Assembly (NCBI GenBank): GCA_903923905.1
Contig: CAIXZH010000009.1
Coordinates: forward strand, 1 to 64,000
Length of the DNA stretch: 64,000 nt
Origin: an uncultured Bacteroidia bacterium
GTDB lineage: Bacteria > Bacteroidota > Bacteroidia > Bacteroidales > Prolixibacteraceae
Direction of reading: 5' to 3'
The notes under the pieces are model-generated. The model saw only the letters and a program-made list of their open reading frames with translations. It did no database searches and was not told where the DNA came from. Below are positions 1-10,300 of this stretch, piece after piece (the first letter of the stretch is position 1; each line of letters starts with the position of its first letter). A program made the position numbers and the translations under genes.

Positions 1-133
1 CGATACCGGTATACCCAATGAAATAGTCATGCAATAAAATGTACCACGTTTTTTTCTGAACAAACGTTCCGCGGGAAGTGGTTGCCGGCTCCCTGAAATT
101 TAGTATCTGACTGACTACGCGTGCATTAAACAT
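1..133 (-). CDS. menC: o-succinylbenzoate synthase MenC, N-terminal part (cut by window edge)
   Basis: An ATG at 133 opens a frame that stays open for 44 codons to the left edge. It reads MFNARVVSQILNFREPATTS then RGTFVQKKTWYILLHDYFIG, which matches the start of enolase-superfamily MenC proteins (a first beta-strand, then the substrate-loop motif PATTSRG, then an aromatic-rich strand). MenC dehydrates SHCHC to o-succinylbenzoate in menaquinone synthesis. It starts 31 bases after the menA stop on the same strand, so it is very likely the next gene of the men operon. Only the capping-domain start is visible, so the catalytic lysines and metal ligands cannot be checked. Confidence 0.85.
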   Translation of the reverse strand, partial: MFNARVVSQILNFREPATTSRGTFVQKKTWYILLHDYFIGYTGI

Positions 134-164
134 ATCAAATCCGGATTAGATGATATAAAATAGT

Positions 165-1061
165 TCATAATATTAAACCGATCCCAAAAGTAACCGAGAA
201 TAAAAGGGTCGAAAGTGAAAGGTTACGCAGTTCCATATTAAGCTCAGAAGGAACCTTATTGCGTAAAACAACGACCATATTCCGAAGCAAAAAAGGGATG
301 GAAAGAATAAATAGGAGCTGGTAAATACTATGAAAATCCAGGCTCACATAAATTGATGCGGTAAGTATTGCGAAAAGAATAAGCGCTGCATGATAAATTC
401 TTCCCCATTTACCACCCATTTTCACCACCAGGGTATGCTTATGAGTCAGGATATCGGAGCGTTCATCCCGAAGATTGTTTAAATTAAGCACCCCGGTACT
501 AAGTAGTCCCAATGATATCGCCGGCAAAAACACCTCCATGTGGAGCACCTGGCCATGCAAAAAATAGGTTCCCACAACCGCTAAAAGACCGAAGAACAGG
601 AATACGAAAATATCACCAAATCCGCTGTATCCATAGGGATTCTTTCCAACCGTATAGTTGATGGCAGCCCCAATGGCAGCAAGCCCCAGGATCAGATAAA
701 CCAGTTTAAGAAACACATTTCCATCAGGAAAACCTTTGATGATTAAGAGTATGCCCGATACGAGTGCAAGCAGTGAGACAATCACGATAGCCCAAACCAT
801 TTGACGAGGCGTTATTGCCCCCGTTGAGACCATCCGGTCGGGACCAATCCGTTCGTGGTTGTCAGTTCCCCTGGTAAAATCACCGTAATCGTTGGCCAGG
901 TTGGAGAGCACCTGGAGCAGCAACGAAGTTAAAGCCGCCAAAAGGAAAATATTCCAGCGGAATACCCCATCTGCGGCGGCAAGTAAACTGCCCAGAATCG
1001 AGCCGGAGAGTGCCAGCGGCAAGGTGCGCAAACGTGCTGCATGAATCCAGGGTTTTATCAT
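165..1061 (-). CDS. menA: 1,4-dihydroxy-2-naphthoate polyprenyltransferase MenA
   Basis: A 298-residue integral membrane prenyltransferase of the UbiA family, which attaches the polyprenyl chain to DHNA to give demethylmenaquinone. The family's first Asp-rich motif is seen as NDYGDFTRGTDN near residues 56-67, and a second polar segment, NNLRDERSDILTHK, lies near residue 200. About eight hydrophobic segments follow the usual layout, and the length is normal. It starts IKPWIHAARLRTLPLALSGS, the typical MenA N-terminus. It sits between menB and menC on the minus strand. The 137-base gap before it holds a palindromic repeat. Confidence 0.95.
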   Translation of the reverse strand: MIKPWIHAARLRTLPLALSGSILGSLLAAADGVFRWNIFLLAALTSLLLQVLSNLANDYGDFTRGTDNHERIGPDRMVSTGAITPRQMVWAIVIVSLLALVSGILLIIKGFPDGNVFLKLVYLILGLAAIGAAINYTVGKNPYGYSGFGDIFVFLFFGLLAVVGTYFLHGQVLHMEVFLPAISLGLLSTGVLNLNNLRDERSDILTHKHTLVVKMGGKWGRIYHAALILFAILTASIYVSLDFHSIYQLLFILSIPFLLRNMVVVLRNKVPSELNMELRNLSLSTLLFSVTFGIGLIL

Positions 1062-1092
1062 TTGTATAGAAATTTACCATTGTTCACTCAAA

Positions 1093-1152
1093 GCGTCTTT
1101 GCGCCTTTGCGAGATCTTTCCTTTTTATCTCACGCAAAGTCGCCAAGGTCGC
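1093..1152. repeat. imperfect palindromic repeat between menB and menA
   Basis: The arms GCGTCTTTGCGCCTTTGCGA and (after a short spacer) TCTCACGCAAAGTCGCCAAG are near reverse complements, built from the unit CTTTGCG. It lies in the only sizeable gap of the men operon (1062-1198). It resembles extragenic palindromes seen in environmental Bacteroidota, and it may also act as an mRNA hairpin between menB and menA. No second copy was found in this window. Confidence 0.5.
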
Positions 1153-1198
1153 AAAAAGGTATAATGCGATATTATATTTTTATTATTACTTATAATAT

Positions 1199-2020
1199 TT
1201 ATGGGAACCGCGGAAACTTCTTAAAGTCAGGTTTGCGCTTTTCAAGGTAGGCCTTCTTCCCCTCCTGAGCCTCTTCGGTCATATAGTAAAGAAGCGTTGC
1301 ATTGCCTGCGAGCTCCTGAATACCTGCCTGCCCGTCCAGATCCGCATTTAATCCAACTTTGATCATCCGCAGTGCCAGCGGACTGTGCTGCATCATCTTC
1401 ATACACCATGCAACGGTGGTGTCTTCAAGCTGATCGAATGGCACAACTTTGTTGACCAGTCCCATATCGAGTGCTTCCTGTGCAGAGTATTGTTCACAAA
1501 GGAACCAGATTTCGCGGGCTTTCTTCTGACCAACTATTCTTGCAAGGTAAGATGAGCCGAAACCTGCATCAAAACTTCCTACGCGAGGGCCTGTCTGACC
1601 GAAAATGGCATTTTCAGAAGCAATTGAAAGATCACAAACAATATGAAGAACGTGACCTCCGCCAATTGCAAATCCGTTTACCATGGCCACAACCGGCTTA
1701 GGGATTGAGCGAATGAGTTTCTGCAGATCAAGAACGTTAAGCCGTGGTACGCCATCTTTACCGATGTACCCTCCTGAACTCTTCACATTCTGGTCTCCGC
1801 CGCTGCAAAAAGCTTTATCCCCTTCACCGGTAAGAATTACAGTGAAAATATCGGGATTCTCGCGACAAATTACCATAGCCGCAATCATCTCTTTGACAGT
1901 ATCCGGAGTAAAGGCGTTCCGGTACCGGGGACGGTTTATGGTGATCTTGGCAATCCCTTCAAAATATTCAAATCTGATCTCTTCAAACTCTTTAATGGTA
2001 CTCCAGGTTCTATCGCTCAT
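1199..2020 (-). CDS. menB: 1,4-dihydroxy-2-naphthoyl-CoA synthase MenB
   Basis: A 273-residue crotonase-fold enzyme that closes the ring of o-succinylbenzoyl-CoA to DHNA-CoA. The oxyanion-hole segments are visible as CSGGDQ near residue 73 and [20 protein letters not shown] near residue 117. The MenB-specific stretch [20 protein letters not shown] follows, and the C-terminus ends in the usual aromatic tail FKKFPRFP. Its ATG overlaps the menD TGA stop in an ATGA arrangement (2017-2020), which indicates translational coupling. Assignment is secure. Confidence 0.97.
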   Translation of the reverse strand: MSDRTWSTIKEFEEIRFEYFEGIAKITINRPRYRNAFTPDTVKEMIAAMVICRENPDIFTVILTGEGDKAFCSGGDQNVKSSGGYIGKDGVPRLNVLDLQKLIRSIPKPVVAMVNGFAIGGGHVLHIVCDLSIASENAIFGQTGPRVGSFDAGFGSSYLARIVGQKKAREIWFLCEQYSAQEALDMGLVNKVVPFDQLEDTTVAWCMKMMQHSPLALRMIKVGLNADLDGQAGIQELAGNATLLYYMTEEAQEGKKAYLEKRKPDFKKFPRFP

Positions 2021-3702
2021 GGCAACTTAATTTGGTTATAATAATCTTTAAACACTGCGGTATTTATGGCTGAATCTGTCACAATTTCAAGTATATAAGG
2101 GTGGTCTGCCGGCTCAAGAAACCAATCCAGCAAACCGGGCAATTCCTCCGCAGACCGGCAAACTGCATGGCTTGCGCCAAAGGCTCCTGCAAGAAACTTA
2201 ATATTTACATGATGAGGCGTTTCGAGGAATTCATGGGCAGGAATCTCACCATCACCCGTATTAATAAGCCTGAATATATTACCCTCACCATTGTTGATCA
2301 CTACAATTTTAAAATTTCCGGCAAGATAATTATTCCACAAACCATTTGAGTCGTAGATAAAGGATATATCGCCAATAATCAAAATTGTAGGTTTTTGGGA
2401 GGCTACCGCATAACCGGCAGCAGTGGAAATGCAACCATCGATACCGGATGTTCCCCTGTTGCAATGGTATTGAATATCACCGCGGCCTTGGAAAAGCTGG
2501 GAATATCGAATTGGGGTACTATTGGCCAGGTGCAGGTTGGAATTCGACGGAATACGCTTCAGTATGGTATCGAAAATGACTAAATCAGAAAAAGGAAATG
2601 TGCGAAGGATTTCGCGATGTTTTGTTCTAAGGCTTATCTCCTTTTCCAAAAGTAATTCCCCGTATTTGGAGTCGGTGTTCACCCCATTTTCGGTAAACAC
2701 TCTCAGCAAAGCGCCCGGAGATGCAATAATCGAATGGGTAAGACCCTGGAAAGTATCAACGTATGAGGAAGTTGTCTGAATATGCCAGTGTTCGGCTGGG
2801 GGATGCTGCCTAAAATATTTTTTCAGCTGACCGGAAACGACAGAGTGTCCGACAGTAATCAGCAAATCGGGCCGAAACAAAGAACTTTCTGCCGCAGTAA
2901 GGGACGCAAAGAATCGCTCAGGTGAAGCAATGATATTTTCGTTTATGAGGTTTGAAATATTTTCAGCCACTATACCAACAGCAGGATCTTTCAATAACGT
3001 CGGAAGAGCCAGGTAAGAAGCCTCATTATTCTCATCTGCCCCAAAAACAATCAATTTTTTTGCACTGGTATTCCAAAGATCTTGAAGCTGAGCTAATTCC
3101 TCCAGGGATATCCCTAATGTTGGGGCTGAAGTTTGGATGATTTGTAATTCAATGCCGGGTTTAGGGAGCGGGGAATAAAGTGGTTCCCGCAGGGGGATGT
3201 TCAAATGAACCGGCCCCTTTGGTTCCTGGGAAGCCGAGTTTAAGGCTTCATTTACAGAGCGGTTAAAAAACCAGAGATCCGAATCTATTGCCGTCTCAGT
3301 TGGCATTTCATAGCTTTGCTTGATATAATTCCGATAAATTTCACGTTGGCGGATTGTTTGTCCGTCGGCCTGATCAATCCATTCTCCCGGCCGATCAGCG
3401 GTCATAATAATGAGTGGAACATTCTGATAAAAGGCTTCGGCAATGGCTGGGGCAAAATTGAGAGCAGCGGTTCCCGAAGTACAAATTAATCCTACCGGTT
3501 CCTGTGAGTGCAAAGCCAGACCCAGTGCAAAATAGGCAGCTGACCGCTCGTCGGTAATGCTAAGGCATTTCATCCTGCCATGACCGGTAAAGGAGAAGAT
3601 CAGCGGTGCATTCCTTGATCCTGGTGAGATGATCACATTACGCATGCCATGCCGGTAGCAAATCTCCGGAAGATCGCTAATTCCCTGTTTTGGAGAATTC
3701 AT
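2017..3702 (-). CDS. menD: SEPHCHC synthase MenD
   Basis: A 561-residue thiamine diphosphate enzyme joining 2-oxoglutarate to isochorismate. The N-terminal pyrimidine-binding domain carries SPGSRNAPL and the catalytic Glu in [15 protein letters not shown] (E52). The C-terminal diphosphate-binding motif is [14 protein letters not shown] near residue 443. Length is typical. It starts 6 bases after the menF stop and overlaps menB by 4 bases, so the three genes are tightly coupled. Confidence 0.97.
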   Translation of the reverse strand: MNSPKQGISDLPEICYRHGMRNVIISPGSRNAPLIFSFTGHGRMKCLSITDERSAAYFALGLALHSQEPVGLICTSGTAALNFAPAIAEAFYQNVPLIIMTADRPGEWIDQADGQTIRQREIYRNYIKQSYEMPTETAIDSDLWFFNRSVNEALNSASQEPKGPVHLNIPLREPLYSPLPKPGIELQIIQTSAPTLGISLEELAQLQDLWNTSAKKLIVFGADENNEASYLALPTLLKDPAVGIVAENISNLINENIIASPERFFASLTAAESSLFRPDLLITVGHSVVSGQLKKYFRQHPPAEHWHIQTTSSYVDTFQGLTHSIIASPGALLRVFTENGVNTDSKYGELLLEKEISLRTKHREILRTFPFSDLVIFDTILKRIPSNSNLHLANSTPIRYSQLFQGRGDIQYHCNRGTSGIDGCISTAAGYAVASQKPTILIIGDISFIYDSNGLWNNYLAGNFKIVVINNGEGNIFRLINTGDGEIPAHEFLETPHHVNIKFLAGAFGASHAVCRSAEELPGLLDWFLEPADHPYILEIVTDSAINTAVFKDYYNQIKLP

Positions 3703-3708
3703 AGGACT

Positions 3709-4863
3709 TTATTTTTTTTTAACGCTCGAAACAAAGGTGGAGAGGGTCATGATTTTTTGGGTGGTCTCGTCCCATTCGCGCCTGGCCACAGAACCCTTTG
3801 TGATTCCAGCACCTCCAAAAAGGGCAAATCCCTCCTTTACGACCTTCATACAACGCAAATTTACGAAAAGAGCTGTTTTATCTTCAATATTTACCGGGCC
3901 TAAAAATCCTGAATAGTATTCCCGATTATGCTTCTCTACGCTTAACAACAAATTCTTAGCTTCAGATTTTGGCAATCCACCCACTGAAGGAGTTGGCTGG
4001 AGAGCATCGACAAATTCACCCAGCAAGGGTTTAATTAATGAAGCTTCAAGAGTAAATTCAGTTTTTAGATGAACCAGATTTGCAGCCCGGTAACTGTATG
4101 GACCGCTTTTCTGAAAATTGGTCACTCCAAACGTCCTGAGAACATTTTCGATATAGCCTGTAACAATCTCCTGTTCATCAAGTTCCTTTGCTTTCCAAAC
4201 GACCTCCGATAACAAATTTTTCCACAAGACCTGGGTCCCGGCAATTGAGGTAGTTTTTGCAAGATTTCCCTCCACCAGAAGCAGAGGTTCAGGGGAAGCC
4301 CCCATCCAGCATCCGACTCCGGGAATTCGAAGCAGGTATACAAAAGCACCCGGGTACGATTGGCAAAGTGAGTTGAAAAGAGGAACCAGATCAACTCCTT
4401 CGCTGCAACGATCTACTCTTATTCGGGATAAAACCACTTTATTAATTATCCCTTCAGAGATTGTCTTTTTGATTGCCTCAACCTGTGCTGTAAACTCGGC
4501 CAGTGTTGCCTGATATATTGCATTTATAGCAGTTGTTTTTCCCTGTTTGGGAGAATATTTCTGCAGCGATTCAATAATTTCGTCTATCTCGCAATTTCCT
4601 GTGTGAATATAATCTGGTTCCAGAAGTACAGACGGAAAGGATTCATTATTATCAAACGGAGCAATCACAAACCCTTTAGCCCGGGTCAGATCATTCGATG
4701 ACAATAATCTACGTGGCGCTCCTTGGTACTGAATGAATGTGGTTATTGTCGATTCTCCCGGCATTTGGTAGGCAACACAGGGTATGTCTTTCTCAAGGCA
4801 AACCTGTAGTAGTTTATTGCACAATTTAATATTCTGAATTTCAAGATTATCTGATGCAATCAT
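3709..4863 (-). CDS. menF: isochorismate synthase (MenF/EntC family)
   Basis: A 384-residue chorismate-binding enzyme that converts chorismate to isochorismate, the first committed step to menaquinone. Family signatures are NKVVLSRIRV in the middle, PSVGGLPKSEA, REYYSGFLGPVNI and the C-terminal FGGAGITKGSVARREWDET with the Mg-binding Glu residues. It is shorter than E. coli MenF because the poorly conserved N-terminus is compact. It lies directly upstream of menD in the operon, which supports menaquinone rather than siderophore synthesis. Confidence 0.93.
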   Translation of the reverse strand: MIASDNLEIQNIKLCNKLLQVCLEKDIPCVAYQMPGESTITTFIQYQGAPRRLLSSNDLTRAKGFVIAPFDNNESFPSVLLEPDYIHTGNCEIDEIIESLQKYSPKQGKTTAINAIYQATLAEFTAQVEAIKKTISEGIINKVVLSRIRVDRCSEGVDLVPLFNSLCQSYPGAFVYLLRIPGVGCWMGASPEPLLLVEGNLAKTTSIAGTQVLWKNLLSEVVWKAKELDEQEIVTGYIENVLRTFGVTNFQKSGPYSYRAANLVHLKTEFTLEASLIKPLLGEFVDALQPTPSVGGLPKSEAKNLLLSVEKHNREYYSGFLGPVNIEDKTALFVNLRCMKVVKEGFALFGGAGITKGSVARREWDETTQKIMTLSTFVSSVKKK

Positions 4864-4906
4864 TTTTATCGGTTACATGAATATTTACTAAACAAACCCA
4901 ATCGCA

Positions 4907-5326
4907 CTATTGTTTTTTTGGCACAACCATAACAGTAACGCGTCCAATCATGATCTTACGGTTGGTTTCGTCCACAATCTCCACATTCCATACGTGGGTA
5001 CGTTCACCCTTGTGAGCAATTATAGCAGTGGCAATTACAAAACCGGAATTTGCGCTCCCTACATGGTTTCCGTTGACCTCAATTCCAACTACAGCTGAAT
5101 TGGAAAGGTCTACCAGTAATGCAGATCCTGCACTCGCCACTGTTTCAGCCAAAGCCAAAGATGCACCTCCATGCAATATTTTAAATGGTTGAATGGTTCT
5201 GGCATCAACCGGCATCTTCGCAACAACCTCCCCTTCTTTAGCCGAAAGAAATTCAATGCCGAGATTATCAATAAGCGTGTTCTTACATAAAGCATTCAAT
5301 TCTAATATTTTATGTGATCCATTCAT
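4907..5326 (-). CDS. hotdog-fold thioesterase, probable DHNA-CoA thioesterase (MenI type)
   Basis: A 139-residue single hotdog domain of the PaaI/YdiI class. The helix motif LHGGASLALAETVASAGS holds the expected catalytic Glu (in LAET), and the strand NGNHVGSANSGFV matches the family's substrate loop. As the first gene of the men operon, 43 bases before menF, it is best explained as the hydrolase that releases DHNA from DHNA-CoA. This role follows from context plus family knowledge of MenI/YdiI, since sequence alone cannot separate acyl-CoA substrates. Confidence 0.8.
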   Translation of the reverse strand: MNGSHKILELNALCKNTLIDNLGIEFLSAKEGEVVAKMPVDARTIQPFKILHGGASLALAETVASAGSALLVDLSNSAVVGIEVNGNHVGSANSGFVIATAIIAHKGERTHVWNVEIVDETNRKIMIGRVTVMVVPKKQ

Positions 5327-5506
5327 TTCTATTTTAACGTTTTAAAGAAGGACAAAGTATAACACGAATTAGCGTGCAAAATTAGTTTAAAACTAAGGAT
5401 TTCCAAGTCAAAAGTAAACTTCTGTGCCAAAGCTAATTCCTATTGGTTATTCGGGATTCCTGAAAGCGGACAGGGGTTATTGTTGGCCCATACTTAATGT
5501 TTACTT

Positions 5507-5543
5507 AATGCTAATTAGTTGCATTTATCAACTAATTAGCATT
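5507..5543. promoter_or_regulatory. perfect 15-bp inverted repeat, candidate MarR operator
   Basis: The arms AATGCTAATTAGTTG (5507-5521) and CAACTAATTAGCATT (5529-5543) are exact reverse complements around the 7-base loop CATTTAT. Each arm also contains the short palindrome CTAATTAG. It lies 26 bases before the marR start codon and between the divergent men and efflux operons, the usual place for a self-regulating MarR operator. A nearby TTTACTTAATG direct partial repeat precedes it. A transcription terminator is unlikely because no T-run follows and no gene ends here. Confidence 0.7.
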
Positions 5544-5569
5544 CTTTTGTGCAAAATTTAATTGAATAA

Positions 5570-6028
5570 ATGGGATCAGGGATACCATTGGGATATATGT
5601 TAAGCCGAAGCCGACGGGTATTCAAACACCAAATGGCTGCGGAATTCAGGAATAAGGAAATTGGCCTGTCGTTTGAACAATTCGTAATCCTGAAACTTTT
5701 AAATTCCAATGCTGAATTCATTCAACAAGATCTGGCTGACCTCTTACAAAAGGACAAATCAATCATTGTTCGACATATCAATTGCCTGTTAGATCATCAA
5801 TTTGTTGCCAGGCTTACCAATAAAGAGGACAAACGAAAAAAAAATCTTACACTGACAAACAATGGGATCGAAATCCTGAACCGAATGAATGAATTAGCTG
5901 TTGATGTATCAAATAAATTACTTTCAGGTGTAACAGAGAATGAACTTGAAATATTTAAGTATGTATTGACAAAGATTCAGGAAAATGGCGAATTCGGCGA
6001 AGAGATTTACAATTGCGGGAATAAATAG
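5570..6028 (+). CDS. MarR-family transcriptional regulator
   Basis: A 152-residue winged-helix protein with the MarR layout: an N-terminal dimer helix (MLSRSRRVFKHQMAAEFRNKEIG), the recognition helix region QQDLADLLQKDKSIIVRHINCLLDHQFVAR, and the wing NKEDKRKKNLTLTNNGIEIL. It opens the efflux operon and probably represses it until an inhibitor or lipophilic compound binds. The inverted repeat just upstream is its likely site. The start codon has no evident Shine-Dalgarno sequence. The ligand cannot be inferred. Confidence 0.88.
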   Translation: MGSGIPLGYMLSRSRRVFKHQMAAEFRNKEIGLSFEQFVILKLLNSNAEFIQQDLADLLQKDKSIIVRHINCLLDHQFVARLTNKEDKRKKNLTLTNNGIEILNRMNELAVDVSNKLLSGVTENELEIFKYVLTKIQENGEFGEEIYNCGNK

Positions 6029-6111
6029 AAATAAACGGGAATAAGAGAAATATATAGAAATAAATAGGAACTAAAGAAATATTTAGAATCATATAGAAAC
6101 GACAGAAACAA
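6014..6111 (+). repeat. purine-rich degenerate short repeats between marR and the efflux adaptor
   Basis: The gap and the last codons of marR are built of degenerate units such as GGGAATAAATAGAAATAAAC, GGGAATAAGAGAAATATATA and GAAATAAATAGGAACTAAAG, with almost no C or T-rich stretches on this strand. The unit length is irregular (about 10-20 bases). It may be a simple-sequence tract that changes length or an A/G-rich translation enhancer. It is not a terminator, since no stem is visible. Confidence 0.45.
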
Positions 6112-6146
6112 AAAAACAATTGAAACAAATAATACACACAATGGTA

Positions 6147-7334
6147 ATGAAGAATCAAATCAGGAGTTTTATAATCATATTGGCATCTCTGATCGCGGTT
6201 TCGTGTGCCGATCAGCCCAAAGGGGGGCAACCCGGAAGTGCAGGAAAAGTAAAAGAATATCCGGTTATCGCTGTAAAAGCTCAATCAACCCGTTTATTTA
6301 AAGATTACCCTACTAAACTTCAGGGTCAGCAGACCGTTGAAATCAGACCAAAGATTACTGGATATATCGAGAAGATACTGGTTGATGAAGGTGCCTTTGT
6401 AAAAAGAGGACAGATTTTATTTCGTCTGAATGCAGATGATATTCAGGCTACAGTACGATCAGCCGAAGCGATGGTGAAAGTTGCAGAGGCAGATGTCAAG
6501 ATTGCTCAGGTCAACGTCGAAAAGACCCGTCCACTGGTTGAAAAGAATATTATCAGTAAATTTGATCTGGAGTCCTTTGAATCGACTCAAAAATCAAAGG
6601 AAGCTCAGTTGGCCCAGGCCACTGCGAATCTGGAAAACGCCAGGGCAAATCTGCAGTATACTATAATAACCAGTCCTGCAGAAGGAACTATCGGGAATTT
6701 TCCATTCAGGGTGGGTAGTCTGGTAAGCAGTACAACCTCAGAACCACTGACAACAGTCTCAAATACCATAAATATGTATGCCTATTTTTCGTTTAACGAG
6801 AAAGAATTTCTAACTCTTACCAAAGGGTTGGAAGGGAAAAATCAGCAGGAGAAATTCAGCAAGTTACCCCCTGTCGCCCTGGTTCTTGCAGATAATTCGG
6901 TATACTCTGAAGCCGGTCGCATTGAGACTGCCAGCGGGTTAATCAATTCACAAACCGGAGCAGTAAATGTCCGGGCAAGTTTTCCCAATGGTGAAGGTAT
7001 TTTGAGAAGCGGAGGAAGTGGAACCGTACGTATCCCTCAACTGATTGATTCAGTTATTATTATTCCTCAGAAAACCTCTTATGAACTACAGGGAAAATAC
7101 TTTGTATTTGTGGTTGGTGCTGGAAATAAGGTCAGGAATACCGAAATCGAAGTATTGGAGGGGAATCTGAAAGACTCATACGTTGTAACAGGCGGACTTA
7201 AGGTTGGTGACCAGATTGTCTTTGAAGGAATCGCGACTTTACGTAACGATACTGAAATCAAACCGAAACTTTCGGAAATTGGTAATCTCTCCGAAAACAT
7301 GACTCCAGTAAAACCGGTTAAAAATTTAAATTAG
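6147..7334 (+). CDS. RND efflux periplasmic adaptor (membrane fusion lipoprotein)
   Basis: An HlyD/AcrA-type adaptor linking the inner-membrane pump to the outer-membrane channel. The N-terminus MKNQIRSFIIILASLIAVSC is a lipoprotein signal with Cys at the lipobox. Then come the barrel-sandwich half TVEIRPKITGYIEKILVDEG, the alpha-hairpin (about residues 95-160), the second lipoyl half ANLQYTIITSPAEGTIG, and a beta-barrel and membrane-proximal domain ending SYVVTGGLKVGDQIVFEGIA. I chose ATG 6147. ATG 6141 is equally possible, and a TTG at 6120 is less likely. The gene precedes the permease by 5 bases. Confidence 0.92.
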   Translation: MKNQIRSFIIILASLIAVSCADQPKGGQPGSAGKVKEYPVIAVKAQSTRLFKDYPTKLQGQQTVEIRPKITGYIEKILVDEGAFVKRGQILFRLNADDIQATVRSAEAMVKVAEADVKIAQVNVEKTRPLVEKNIISKFDLESFESTQKSKEAQLAQATANLENARANLQYTIITSPAEGTIGNFPFRVGSLVSSTTSEPLTTVSNTINMYAYFSFNEKEFLTLTKGLEGKNQQEKFSKLPPVALVLADNSVYSEAGRIETASGLINSQTGAVNVRASFPNGEGILRSGGSGTVRIPQLIDSVIIIPQKTSYELQGKYFVFVVGAGNKVRNTEIEVLEGNLKDSYVVTGGLKVGDQIVFEGIATLRNDTEIKPKLSEIGNLSENMTPVKPVKNLN

Positions 7335-7339
7335 GAAAC

Positions 7340-10300
7340 ATGTTCAGAAGATTTATAGAACGACCGATTCTTTCTGCTGTAATATCCATTATTATTGTAA
7401 TTCTGGGGGTTCTCGGGTTAGTTACCCTGCCGATCGAGCAATACCCTGACATAGCTCCTCCAACAATCCGGGTAACGGCATCCTACACCGGGGCCAATGC
7501 TGAAACTGTTTTAAAAAGTGTAGTTATTCCGCTTGAAGAACAAATTAACGGGGTCGAAAACATGACCTACATGACCTCCACGGCGAGCAATGACGGTTCA
7601 GCGACGATTGAAGTCTTCTTTAAACAGGGGATTAACGCAGACATGGCTGCGGTAAACGTACAAAACCGGGTGGCACGTGCCACCAGTTTACTTCCGGCTG
7701 AAGTGACCCGGGCAGGGGTAATCACTGCTAAGCGCCAAAACAGTATGTTACTCGTTTTTTCACTCCGAAGTGAAAATGGGGAATTCGATGAGACCTTCCT
7801 CCAAAACTACAGTAAAATCAACCTTCTTCCGCAAATACAACGGGTAAACGGTGTTGGGGAGGCGATGGTTTTTGGGATGAAAGATTACTCGATGCGTGTC
7901 TGGCTAAAACCCGATGTGATGACCTCGTTTGGATTGATGCCATCGGATGTTATTGCAGCACTGAATGAACAAAGTCTGGAAGCAGCTCCCGGCCGTCTTG
8001 GGGCATTAAATGAACAATCTTTTGAATACGTCCTAAAATACAAAGGGAGGCTCACCCAACCTGCAGAATTCGAAAATATCGTCATAAAAGCTGATAAAAA
8101 CGGCAATATACTGCGGCTAAAAGATGTTGCACGCATTGAACTGGGAGCAATGGACTACTCGATTGCAACCACCGCAATGGGTAAACCCGGTATTGCGATG
8201 GCTGTCTTCCAGGCCGCAGGGTCAAATGCACGGGATGTAATCATCAATGCTAAAAAAGTCCTTGAAGAATCTTCAAAGACTTTCCCTCCGGGTATTAAAT
8301 ACCAGATTCTGGTCGATGCGAATGACTTCCTCGACAGCTCAATAGAAAAGGTGCTTCATACCTTGCTTGAAGCATTTGTCCTTGTATTTATTGTCGTTTT
8401 TGTATTTCTTCAAAATTTCAGGGCAACCCTGATTCCGGCTATTTCAGTACCGGTTTCGATTATCGGAACTTTCTTCTTCCTGAATCTGTTTGGTTTTACC
8501 ATCAACTTACTGACCCTTTTTGCGCTGGTTCTTGCCATTGGGATTGTGGTGGATGATGCCATTGTGGTTGTGGAGGCCGTCCACGCCAAACTCGATCAGG
8601 GGGCAAAGAATGCCCGTGAAGCGGCCGTGTCGGCGATGAGCGAGATCTCGTCTGCGATTGTTGCGATCACACTGGTCATGGCAGCGGTATTTGTACCGGT
8701 AACCTTTATGAAAGGAACCACCGGCGTGTTTTACCGGCAGTTTGGGATAACCCTGGCAGTTGCGATCGTCATATCTGCCATTAATGCATTAACGCTGAGT
8801 CCTGCACTTTGTGCCATCTTCCTGAAACCACACTCCCAAAGTTCACTCCATAAAAAAGGGGTCATGCAGCGGTTCTATACTATTTTCAACAGTGTTTTCA
8901 GCACGATGACAATCCGTTATAAAAAGACAACCAACCTTTTAATCTCACATAGGTGGGCAGCAGGAGTGATTATTCTCCTTTTCTCGGGTGGATTATGGTA
9001 CCTGATGGAAACCACCCCGACCGGATTTGTGCCCACCGAAGATACCGGTCGTATGTTTATTGATATCAGTCTTCCTCCGGCTACTGCCATGGAACGCACC
9101 AAAAAAGTGGTTGAGTTAGTAGAAGGAATTGTGAAAAATATTCCAGAGGTTGAAGCCAGAACAGCAATTGTTGGTAACTCATTGATCAGCGGCAGAGGAA
9201 GTTCCTACGGGATGTTGATCTGTAGTCTTATACCTTTTGATCAGCGAAAGGAGAAAGGACAGGATATCAATACCATAATCGGAAAGCTTTATATGCTAAC
9301 CTCAAAGGTAAAAGATGCCAAAATCATCATTTTCACCCCCCCGATGGTCCCGGGATTCAGTATTTCAGGCGGATTTGAGTTGAAACTTGAAGATAAAACC
9401 GGGGGAGACATTAAACAGTTTGAACAAAATTCCCGGCAGTTTCTCGGTGCACTGAATCAGCGCCCGGAAATTCAATATGCCATGACCTCTTTCAATTCGA
9501 ATTTTCCACAATACCAGGTAGACGTCAATCCGGCAAGATGCAAACAATCAGGCATTACGGTAAGTTCGGTTTTATCAGCTTTGCAGGGTTACGTCGGCGG
9601 ATTTTATGCCTCCGATTTTAACCGGTTTGGAAAACAGTATCGTGTTATGGTTCAGGCAGAACCAAATTTCCGGGGAAATCCCCAGGATATGGACAATATT
9701 TTTGTCATGACCTCAAACGGAGAGATGGCTCCCATTACTGAATTCATCACGCTCAAAAGGGTTTTCGGTCCAGAAAACATTACCCGTTTTAACCTTTACA
9801 CTTCGATAGCGGTTAACGGTGCACCAAATTTCGGGTATAGCAGCGGGGATGCTATTAAAGCCGTTAAAGAGGTAGCCGCTCAGACTTTGCCTATCGGTTA
9901 TGGATATGAGTTTTCAGGATTAACGCGTGAAGAGACCTATTCAGGTGCCCAATCAATCATGATCTTTATTTTAAGTGTTATCTTTGTCTTCTTCCTCCTG
10001 GCTGCCCAATATGAAAGTTTTGTCTTGCCATTTTCAATCATCTTCTCACTTCCGATCGGAATTTCAGGGGCCTATATCTTCGCTAAAATAATGGGGGTTG
10101 AAAACAATATCTATCTCCAGATTTCGCTGATTATGCTGATCGGATTGCTCGCCAAGAATGCGATCCTGATTGTTGAATTTGCACTGCAGCGACGTCACCG
10201 CGGGATGTCGATTGTACAGGCTGCCATTGAAGGGGCAACTGCCCGTTTGAGACCTATTCTGATGACTTCATTTGCTTTTATTTTCGGACTGATTCCGCTT

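Noticed and set aside
5353-5380. Minus-strand promoter for the men operon
   Set aside because: TATACTTTG and TTTGC are present, but the box has one base too many and the spacer is only 16 bases. This is too weak to call.
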